Assembly (NCBI RefSeq): GCF_000002995.4
Contig: NW_025062479.1
Location: 15,744,721-15,808,720 of the forward strand
Direction of reading: 5' to 3'
Length of the DNA stretch: 64,000 nt
From: Brugia malayi
Taxonomy: Eukaryota; Nematoda; Chromadorea; Rhabditida; Onchocercidae
Positions 56,286 through 64,000 of this stretch are shown piece by piece (the stretch's first letter is position 1; each line of letters begins with the position of its first letter). The position numbers and the translations under genes were made by a program. Under the pieces are notes generated by a model, which saw only the letters and a list, made by a program, of their open reading frames with translations, ran no database searches and had not been told where the DNA came from.

Positions 56286-59200
56286 TTGAACCGTTTTTGT
56301 TGTCCATACAGAAGCATTTCTGCAACTCCTGCTTTGCAGAAGCTTCAGAGCTTTCTAAATTGAAAGTTAGTTTGACGAAGACTGAAGTCATTTACTATTC
56401 TCTATCACAAATAAATTATCATTCTGTATATAGGCTCAATCTAAGTATTATGTCAGTGGGCATCAAACCTGACAACAAGATAGACATCAACAAATTAGCA
56501 AAGGATTCAGTAGGCTAAAAAAAAAAACTATGAACAGTAAACACCTGAAGAAAAGTACTAAGAGTGACGTCTAAATGGCCACTGTGCTTTTTATTCTTCT
56601 CTATGAATCTAAATCATGGGTCACCTAATTGTTACCACTCAATTATCCTCCATATTATCCCAAGCATCCACTGGATTGATCACCTAATCAATGCTTTCAA
56701 AGTATTGAGGATATATTACTAAGAAAACAGCTACATTTGAAAAATTATCACAATCTCTCTAATATTGTGCTCTATGGTCAGTTGGCCACCAGATTGCTGA
56801 AACCGAAGTATCACAGAGAAAAACTGCAAAAACTCTCTAAAGTAATCTTTTAGACTAGGACACAGACCACTAATCAAAAAAATGGCCAAGGACCATTTTT
56901 ACTTTACCATCATCTTTGAGACTCACATAGATGTTTCGGGAAATATTTTTTTTTTTTTTTGCAATTTTTGCAATACTTAAAAATCTCGCAGTGCACTTTT
57001 CAATCACTCACGTTTATGCAGCAAACATATAATAGATCATTTCATAAACTTTCGTTCACAAAATCAAACGATGCTGTTATCATTTTATTTAAATAAAACT
57101 AACCAATTGCAATAGTTGCTAGAGCAAGTCCAACGCACACGTATACAAATGTTATTGGTAAAAGTGCAATTCTGAAAAATAAATTTTGAATTTTTTTGAT
57201 TTAAAAAAAAATATAACTTAGTCAAATATTTAGTTAAATATAAAAATAATTTTAGGAATAATTTCCCAAATTATATAAAAATGCTGCCTAGAAATATTTT
57301 TGCCACCCTTTTTTCCTGTCAATTTTAATCATATGTGTTAACATTTTCAAAAATTTTAAACAAAAAAAAGTCATGTTCCTTCTACGACAGTTATGATTAA
57401 CTTTATTATTCAATCCTTCATTCTTCTTTATTTTTCATAATGCACTGAAAATAACAGGAAAAAAATTCATGATTTAATAAATAATAATATCACCCGATAT
57501 TTCTTCGCGAGCAATCATCTAATACAAATGCAATCAATGTTGGCTTTGAAACTAATAAAGTTGATTTCAAACTTATATTTGCACAGTTTTTTTGCATCTT
57601 TTATAAAATGGCTTACCTTTCAGGTATAAGTTGACCGAAATCAATTGCTGCTAAGCAAAGAAAATTATAATATAAACCGTTGATAAAATCAATCTAAAAA
57701 GGGAGAGGAGAAATGAATAATTTTGTCAAATGGATGTTATCAGTTCCATCTTAAATTTCTTTTTAATAAGAATTAAATACCTGAAGAAATTATAGCTATC
57801 AGTTTCATACTTCATTACTTTTTCTAATAGTTTTACAAGCAAGTCAGTTATTTACATAATTGAGATTATCCAATATTTTTAAAATCAGTGAGACGATAAT
57901 TCATTTTCATATTAAGCTTTCATTTTTAAAATAATAATCAAAACTCTAGCAAACAAAACTTAATATAACCTTGCCATTTAAAAGAGGTAATAACAAGCCA
58001 CCGAATAATACATAAGTTAAAAAGGAGCCGATAATTATAATTGTCACATAACCGGACGATGTTTCTTCGTTTTTTTCTTTTTCTCGTTCTTTATCATTTT
58101 CCAAGTTTACTTCACTATCCCAATTTCGTACTTGAAAAGTTTCCAACTTAAATAATTTATTGTTTTCTTTCTTTTTCTCTAATTTTGAAATAAATTTTTA
58201 AAATATCGGAGTTGTTTTTTTTTTTTTTTTTTTTCATATTAATAAAAAACATCGGTTGAATTTAATTGTTCACATCAACAAAAAATTATTTCAGTTATTC
58301 TTATCATAACTTTTTTTTGAGCAATATCTGCTGTTAATTGTTCCTTTATAGGTTGTATTTTTTAAAAATTTTGACGTCTATTTTTTATAATACATCACCA
58401 AGTAAAAATTCTTCATAACTAGATCTTTTAGAAAATTTAGCCTGAACTCTTGATGTTATCAGTGGAGAAGTGAATCAGAGAGATATTTTCTGTTCAATGA
58501 TACAAAAATAATTTCATATCTGTAGGAACACCATAACTGGAAGGATTCTGTAGAGCAACATGATTATTATGATTGAAAGGATTCTGTAGGACATAATGAC
58601 AACTGTTAAAGATTCTGATGCATAATATATACTCTGCTGCTAAAGAATTCTGATATATATATACTCTTGCAATTTAAATTAGAAATTATAACAAGTACAA
58701 ATAACCTTTCGTCGCCAGCTTGCAATAAGAGTATTTAAATGGCGACCCGAAACTGCAATTGCAATCATTGTAACTGGTATACCAAGTACACCGTAAATTA
58801 TGGAAAATAATCGACCAGCTACTGTTGAGGGTGCGACATGATTATAACCTGCAAAATGTTTGTCATTTATTTTTGAAATTTTTGAGATAAACTATTTTTT
58901 AATTACTTCGAAAAAAATTTTCCCTAAAAAATTGGACAGCATTCATAAGATGTCTGCTAGAAGTAAGGAAGAAAGAGATTAAAGAGAAAAACAATCAAGA
59001 ATGATAGATCAAAAGAAGGTAGAAATGAGATGACTTATTTGTATTTGTAAATGCTTAGTTATCAAGTTTGTTTAATGTTTTCGAGACATATATTAAAAAT
59101 TTTTTACTTGAGCTAAATTTTAGAATCATAAAATGTTGTATTTGTATTGTACCATTTTACAAATAAGCAAAATTTAAAACTGCTGTTTAACTCCCGGGAG

Positions 59201-61437
59201 TTTTGTAAAATTTTCAACCTTCAAATTTTAGTAGAAAGCTTACAAGCCATTTGGAAAATATATGCTATTAGTTTAATAAATCATTTAATTGCAAAATTCA
59301 AATTTCATTTATTTGCAGTCCTTTTGATGAATTAAGTTCAAAATTACGACTATGGAATTCAAAACTTCATAATAGATAAATAAATACTTTTTATCTCTTC
59401 TTCTAAAGTTTGTTGTTTAACTTTTTTAATTTTCATTTCGAAAAAAATTTTTCAACTATTTTACAAGACATAATATAAATCGTTAAATTTTAACATTTCT
59501 GTTTTCTTCCCCTGTTTATTGGAATAATTTCCAGAAAAATTTAAAATAAAGAAGTCAGCAAATATTTGAAAAAAAAAAAAAAAAAAAAAAAGAAATTAGA
59601 AGGGTACAATAACAAAGGATGAATTTAAATTAAATTAAAACATCTTCCGGATAAATTTATATCAATAAAGAATTTTCATTTTCTTTTTGAAATAATACCT
59701 AAAAGTAATAGTAGCAATGTTTGATGTAAAGAATATATAAAAAATAAAACTTATAAAAAAATGAAGTGAAAAATTTAATAGCTTATGTTTAATTTACTCT
59801 TCCTTGATGAGAAATAAATTTAAAAAGTAAAATCAGGCAGATCGACAACCCAATGTTGTGATGATGCCAAATCCGTAGAGAGTTGATGTAATGTAATTCC
59901 ATTCTTTCGTCTTATCAATATCAGCTTTCCAGCAATGTTCAAGATGTTTCACTGTTTCATCCGAATAATTTTTTAGTTTCCGTAAAATCTAAAAATGACA
60001 AATATGATTGAAAAAATACCAATTTTCTTACCTATTTATTCTTTTCATTAAGAAAAAAATTTTATCTTTTAGTGAAATGATTAATTTCTTATACAAAATG
60101 ATTAACATTCATTTAACATTCATAATTTATTTATTAGTATAATGATTTAATTAAAATATTTGAACTTTCTTGCAAAAAGAAATCATTACATTTAAAGAGG
60201 TAATTTTTTGTAACATGAAAAATTTTTGGTAGAATAAAGAAGTATAAGAAATTTTCACTGTTATTTTTCCACTTAAAAAAAATAATTATAGAAAAATTAA
60301 TTAATATATAATATAACTCATTGAATTATTAACATTTATTAGATATTTCATCGTTTTTACTTTACAGCTATATATAACATATATATTATGCAATTTAATT
60401 ATTACTCTATATTTTTAGTAGCAAACCAATTAGAGTACCAAAAAGCTAATTATAATGTTAATTAATTATTTATTTAATTATTTATCATGTAATACAACTT
60501 ATTTAATATTTCACAGTACCATAGTTAATCCATTTTTTTATAAATAATTAAAAGTATGATAAGATATAAACTTGCTTTTACAATGCATAAATTTTTTTTA
60601 TCAATTTGTTCATTCCAATGGGATTTTGATGCTTCATATTCCAATTCATAAAAAATGAGACCACCGCCAAGCGCATATGTTATTACATATAGCAACAACC
60701 AACAGTGCACCGAAACGCAGCGAAAATGCTTCAAATGTGATGATAAGCTCTGTTAAAGTAATAAATATCAAATAAAGTATATAAGTGAAATGAAATAAAG
60801 GTTATAAACAGTAATAACACTAGAATTAAAAATTTTTTTATCTAAAGGAATGAAATTAAAATTTATTAGATATGTCTGTTTAATCTGAAAAATGAACCAT
60901 TTCGATTAGAATTTGTTAAGTATTTCCAATAAATCTAATTATATTCGAGTTTCCTAGTTTAAACATAGCTGATAGTTTGATAATAATGATTAATAAATTA
61001 CTATAAATTAATTTCCAACTATTTAATCAGCTCAAAAACTTATTTAAACCTACCAATAATTTTTATATGATTTATAAAAAAAAAAATCACTTTTCAGTTT
61101 CACGTAATTGCTTGCATTTTTTTTTTTCGAAATAATTGATAAAGATATGTTAGATTCAGGAATTCAAGATTTCAGCAGTAATGAAGTGTTAACTAAACAT
61201 TTCAAAGAAAAAAAAATATATGAAGTTTCTATAAAATGAAAATTATACGATTTTATATTTTATAACTATTCCAAAATCATACCAATAATATTTAAGACGA
61301 CTGGTAGACTTAATTAAATCTTTAACAAAATACGCGTATGATAGATGATTATTGAATTTGCTAATCAAAACACCATATCTCGTCTCAACAATTTCAAAAA
61401 CGATTTCAAATTGTTCCATTCTCAACTGATATTTCAT
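49798..61437 (-). CDS. Two-pore-domain (TWK/K2P) potassium channel subunit with atypical selectivity filters, 15 exons, about 599 aa
   Basis: Plasma-membrane K2P subunit; these act as dimers passing background potassium current. Minus-strand exons: 61437-61283, 60747-60582, 59988-59850, 58848-58706, 58146-57970, 57693-57617, 57171-57104, 53366-53272, 53101-53008, 52916-52822, 52715-52615, 51261-51195, 50654-50574, 50406-50301 and 50033-49798. They total 1800 nt and phases match throughout. TM1 lies at about 67-87 (WLLLYVITYALGGGLIFYEL). Pore 1 reads TTLGYNHVAPST (151-162), with an intron inside the first filter Gly codon, as in many K2P genes. TM2 is about 166-187, TM3 about 234-256, pore 2 LAAIDFGQLIPE (274-285), TM4 about 288-309. 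KLQYFGQRIKNVAATKIWFG (318-337) is the nematode TWK post-TM4 motif. The tail ends in a basic segment, RKFKERKKLHARDPQ, and an S/R/N-rich terminus. TM and pore exons are very secure. The joins of exons 8-10 and the starts of exons 1, 5 and 10 are inferred. Both filters deviate from consensus (see findings). The exact TWK orthologue is not identified. Confidence 0.88.
51941..52350. repeat. 32-bp exact direct repeats in K2P intron 11
   Basis: GTTTGCAAGATAACATAATG plus the next 12 bases occur identically at 51941-51972 and 52319-52350 (378 bases apart). The DNA between is A+T rich and non-coding. This may be a segmental duplication that has diverged outside the repeat, or an insertion flanked by repeats. 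Confidence 0.8.
52921..52978. repeat. Duplicated ~27-bp segment upstream of K2P exon 10
   Basis: Two adjacent similar segments, ACCCTCAAACTTTAAATTAT... and ACCCTCAAAATTTTAATTAC..., each about 27 bases. On the coding strand each ends TTTGAGGGTA, giving two look-alike acceptor contexts just before exon 10. Confidence 0.65.
53272..53366 (-). other. K2P exon 8: post-TM4 TWK motif
   Basis: Acceptor ATTCATTCAG. In the phase set by exon 7 it reads DGAKYARKLQYFGQRIKNVA then ATKIWFGSKTS. This is the conserved cytoplasmic motif following TM4 in nematode TWK channels and proves that the exon belongs to the channel despite the 3.7-kb gap. The donor is uncertain: TCC|GTTTTG keeps phase with exon 9; without splicing the frame stops two codons later. 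Confidence 0.85.
53625..54790. repeat. Diverged direct repeat pair in K2P intron 7
   Basis: About 90 bases at roughly 53,627-53,715 resemble about 85 bases at 54,703-54,780. The shared order is TTTATYCAACATT, then AATT, then TTTGTTAACA, then AATATATGT. The two copies are about 1.07 kb apart and may be old copies of one element or its ends. Judged by eye. Confidence 0.35.
54178..54341. repeat. Inverted-repeat cluster in K2P intron 7
   Basis: Two structures. An 8-bp stem (GACAATAG/CTATTGTC, 2-base loop) lies at 54178-54195. A perfect 20-bp inverted repeat pairs TGATAAGATGTAAAAGAAGC (54232-54251) with its complement (54322-54341) around a 70-base spacer. The arms could be terminal repeats of a small non-autonomous element or a transcribed hairpin. 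Confidence 0.75.
55919..55948. repeat. (CA)n microsatellite within the retroelement remnant
   Basis: About 15 CA units with one CG interruption. It lies between the LPES-like and FVDL-like RT blocks, so it expanded inside the dead coding sequence. Confidence 0.9.
56255..56282. repeat. 28-base T homopolymer in the retroelement remnant
   Basis: Uninterrupted T run sitting exactly where the FADD catalytic box of the reverse transcriptase would be. Confidence 0.9.
57104..57171 (-). other. K2P exon 7: TM4
   Basis: Acceptor TTTTTCAG; donor G|GTTAGT. It encodes TM4 (IALLPITFVYVCVGLALATI), including the Y-x-x-x-GLAL pattern typical of K2P TM4. The following intron is the longest in the gene (3.7 kb). 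Confidence 0.92.
57617..57693 (-). other. K2P exon 6: pore 2
   Basis: Acceptor CTTTTTAG; donor AG|GTAAGC, a good consensus. It encodes IDFINGLYYNFLCLAAIDFG followed by QLIPER. The position and flanks (F/Y-rich pore helix before, D/Q-L-x-P after) match K2P pore 2, but the filter reads AAIDFG instead of TTIGFG. Confidence 0.93.
57970..58146 (-). other. K2P exon 5: M2-M3 loop and TM3
   Basis: Encodes a charged K/E-rich cytoplasmic loop (ENDKEREKEKNEE) then TM3 (YVTIIIIGSFLTYVLFGGLL), ending AAG|GTTATA. I place the start at an AAG acceptor that keeps phase 0. A second in-phase acceptor about 30 bases upstream would add roughly ten Lys/Asn-rich residues. Confidence 0.8.
58538..58668. repeat. Imperfect tandem repeat in K2P intron 4
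   Basis: Four diverged copies of about 33 bases, each centred on (A)AGGATTCTGTAG or AAAGATTCTGATG / AAAGAATTCTGATA. It lies wholly within the intron between TM2 and the M2-M3 loop exon. Confidence 0.65.
58706..58848 (-). other. K2P exon 4: rest of filter 1 and TM2
   Basis: Acceptor TTTTGCAG; donor AAG|GTTATT. It encodes YNHVAPSTVAGR followed by TM2 (LFSIIYGVLGIPVTMIAIAV). The GR-LF-IIY-x-x-GIP pattern is the K2P TM2 signature. The third filter position is Asn (codon AAT) instead of Gly. Confidence 0.92.
59850..59988 (-). other. K2P exon 3: extracellular cap end and pore helix 1
   Basis: Exon bounded by TTTTTAG and G|GTTGTC. It encodes residues 108-154, ending in the pore helix and the start of filter 1 (YGFGIITTLG). 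The last base begins the Gly codon completed in exon 4, so the intron interrupts the filter itself, a position conserved in many K2P genes. Confidence 0.9.
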
Positions 61438-64000
61438 TTTCCTTATCACAGTTAAATATCGCCCATCTTATTTTCCTGCCATTCCTCTTTTTTTAAATAG
61501 TATAAAGTAATAATACAATAAGCAATTATGTTTTGCAATTAATTTTCTTTAGTAACTTTTTTACTGATTTTTTTTTATTAGTTCACTTAAAAAATGTATG
61601 AGAAATAGCTAAATAATGTGAACATACGTGAGAGTTCAAAAATCGATTGAAAAAAGGAAGTAAATATTGTAACATACTGATAAGACTATTCCAATAATAA
61701 CATTTTTTTTTTTGATAGATCTGAAAACAAAATAAAATATAAATGACGAATGACGAATAAATCTATGAATTCAAAATTTAACCTTAAATATTATATCGGT
61801 GAAATTTGTCAACAAAAAAAAAAAAAATCTTGAAACAACAAAAAAATGTCAAAAAAAAAAAATTACCGTAAATTTACATAATGACAGCATACGTTAAAGT
61901 TTGATATTAATACTACATATTGTTTGTAATTTGTACTTTCTTAACCTAACATTTTAATCATTAGTGTCCTTTAATTAGTTTAATTTTAATTAATTACAAC
62001 CATTTACTTTTTTTTTAATAATTCGTGTGTCAAACATATTTGCTTTCCTTCTTTTCCTTTATGAAAAATTATAACTTTTGATGAAGTTATAAAATAATTT
62101 TAAATCATAATTAGCAAACAATATTTAATTGGTGATATGTTTTTATACAATTATATGTTCGTATGTTTTTTTATAAATATTAAATATGCAATTTGCTCAC
62201 CATTTATTCCATAATTTATTTGTGTAAAATGAATTAGAAATTTTTAATAAATTTTTAAACAATACTCTTTCCTGTTGTTGTTAAATAACAAGAAAAATAA
62301 ATTTCAAAAAATTTTTTCCAGTTTCATTGTATTCATATTTTTCATGCTAAAATTCTTTATACCTATTCATTGTCTTTTTTTTTATGTAATAAATGTATAA
62401 ATGATATTAAACAAAAAAAGCGAATTATTCTATCCTATTATTTATTCATTTTCTGAATTCATCTAATTAATTTTTCTTATTTAATTACATTTTCATCTTC
62501 TTAGTAAGTTAATATTTTTTTAAAAAAAAAAAATACAAATTTGTCACTCATCTTCATTTGTATTTAATATTATACAAATAATTTCTAATTTCTTCTCAGT
62601 TAGGATTTTTTTTTAATTAAGAAAAAAGAGAGAAAGAAAATGAAAAAAAAAAGATTAAGAATTATTCAAAACAATGAATACAAGGCTTTACATATTTCTT
62701 GGCTAGCATTTTATGATACATTAAGCCTTCAGCCTTAATGTATCATATAAATCATAGAATGAGTACGATGTTTTCATATTTATCAAAATTCCAGAAATTT
62801 CAGAAAAAATTTGTTGCATATTAGACGTAGTTGTTATGAAAATTTCCTCCCTAAAAAGATATAAATATTATTAATTTACTATCATATAAAACAAACATTT
62901 ATCATTGATAAATACCTGTCATTATTTATCTTTTAGCCATAATAAATGAAGTCTGAATGATTAGTGTTTAGAGTGTATTTTAATGACAAATTGATTACCA
63001 ATGAAAATCTTAGGCTATTTTCGGGATTTCATGAAATTTGATTTAAAAAGTGCTGCTGGCAGAAGAAAAAAAAAAAAGAAAAAAAAAAAACAGGGAAAAT
63101 AATAATGGAAAAGATCATGAGTTTATTTGCCACATAAGAAATTACGTAGCGTCAAAATTTATATTTTATTAAGATTTGAAAAATATATTTTATCTTTCGA
63201 CAACATAACCACCTTATTTATTTATTTTCTTACTTTCTTACTATTTTTAAACTATCAACGAAAAGAAAAGAATAACGAAAATTATAATAAAGCTAAAGTA
63301 GCTGTACTATACTATAATAAACTAAATAGCAATAGTGAATGAAATAATATTATTAACAACAATGATAACAACAACAATGATAGATGCATATAATAAACGA
63401 TTAAAAAAAAAAAAATTATCGGGTAGTGATAGGATGTAAAATTATCTCAGCCAATTTTAAGTAAAAATATCTAAGAGCTCTATTGAATTTATTATTGCTA
63501 ATTATCTTTTATAATTAGAAAGAAATGAAATTATAATATTATGTGGCAATAATGCGAAATTAACTTGATAAGTTGTTTATTTTTATCATAAATGATAGTT
63601 ATTGATAAATGAGTTTTGCTAATATATCAGTGATATATTAACAAAATTATTTATTTTTTTTTATCTTTTTCTATTTTAATTATGCTTTTCATATAAATAT
63701 TTCAATCACTCAGATTAGAATAGAATTTCTTGGAAATTGGATATTTTATAACATTATTATGTAATTCATTATAATAGATTTCGATCAATTAATTTGTTTT
63801 CAAATAACTAATTGTGTTAAAATTATGCTAGAATGTTTAAAAGAATGAAATGTTGTCACTTAATTAATCGATTGATTGGTTTAAAGGTAAATTAAATCTA
63901 TCATTTATCATACAGAAATATAAATTAGCAATTAAAGAAATATTTTTCAGTTTCTTTTCTTTCAATTCCGATTTTTGTTTCCGAACGTTTAGAGTGGAAT
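61438..64000. other. Upstream flank of the K2P gene
   Basis: A+T-rich with no recognisable gene. Immediately upstream of the chosen ATG, two tiny open frames (MAGK and MGDI) precede it on the minus strand, so a further 5' exon or trans-splice site may replace this leader. A strong hairpin lies at 62712-62747. Confidence 0.5.
62712..62747. repeat. 14-bp perfect hairpin
   Basis: TATGATACATTAAG pairs with CTTAATGTATCATA around the 8-base loop CCTTCAGC. It lies about 1.3 kb upstream of the K2P start. Confidence 0.85.

Larger units (their letters stand above)
55200..56950 (+). mobile_element. Degenerate non-LTR retrotransposon (reverse transcriptase remnant) inside K2P intron 7
   Basis: Runs opposite to the host gene. 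In shifting frames it shows the RT blocks of a LINE-type element. Near 55,784 NYQSIVFLPIVDKI matches the NYRGI-LLPI-GKI block, followed by IPSIAKTFLSES. Near 55,990 YVTFV matches the block before the first catalytic Asp. At 56,117-56,165 SPILFTISFSTIFQR is followed by GDLFNFRPLK. Near 56,345-56,395 FAEASELSKLKVSLTKTEVI matches the block after the FADD box. Near 56,575-56,640 ATVLFILLYESKSWVT matches the C-terminal LLYGSE(S/T)W block, and near 56,720-56,790 LLRKQLHL and IVLYGQL match LLR-QLRW and I-LYGEL. The FADD box is replaced by a 28-T run; stops and frameshifts are frequent, so it is dead. No endonuclease, tail or target-site duplication was defined; ends are approximate. Confidence 0.85.

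Noticed and set aside
56114..56518. 134-codon plus-strand frame as a real gene
   Set aside because: It is one surviving frame of the decayed reverse transcriptase, bridged by a poly-Phe run from the T28 tract.

Overview
The window looks like nuclear DNA of a nematode. It is very A+T rich (about three quarters by eye), full of homopolymer runs and microsatellites, with short exons, mostly TTTCAG/TTTTAG-type acceptors, and two genes whose proteins belong to animal families. The multi-exon TWK-type potassium channel carries the YFG(R/Q)xIxNVA..IWFG motif after its last membrane helix, which is typical of nematode TWK channels. Long gene-poor flanks and introns of a few hundred bases to 1 kb would suit a spirurid/filarial-type genome, but the species cannot be fixed from this sequence. 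No bacterial, plasmid or viral gene, tRNA, rRNA or CRISPR array was recognised.

Layout: 1-25.5 kb holds no recognisable gene. It has tandem repeats at 4.16-4.26 and 5.93-6.06 kb, a C-rich block at 14.36 kb and a giant CA microsatellite at 21.3-21.87 kb. 25,526-28,130 (minus strand) is a five-exon SoxB-type HMG-box gene, reconstructed phase-consistently to 304 residues. The HMG box is encoded by exons 2 and 3, and the tail just after it resembles the SoxB2 (SOX14/SOX21; C. elegans sox-3) group. 28.1-49.8 kb, upstream of the Sox gene, is a 21.7-kb gene-free stretch with (TA)n, (GA)n and (TG)n repeats, triplet-like tracts and one G+C-rich island at 35.6-36.1 kb. 49,798-61,437 (minus strand) is a 15-exon two-pore-domain potassium channel gene, modelled at 599 residues. 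61.4-64 kb is its upstream flank.

The 3.7-kb intron 7 of the channel gene contains the decayed, oppositely oriented remains of a non-LTR retrotransposon reverse transcriptase (about 55.2-56.95 kb), plus inverted and direct repeats.

The most notable biology is in the channel. The first pore reads TTLGYN where TTIGYG is expected, and the second reads AAIDFG where TTIGFG is expected. All four membrane helices, both pore helices, the splice phases and the reading frame are otherwise intact. This suggests a maintained channel subunit with an altered, non-selective or non-conducting filter, rather than a pseudogene. The two genes lie on the same strand about 21.7 kb apart, with no sign of an operon. 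The Sox gene sits next to large non-coding flanks, as developmental regulators often do.
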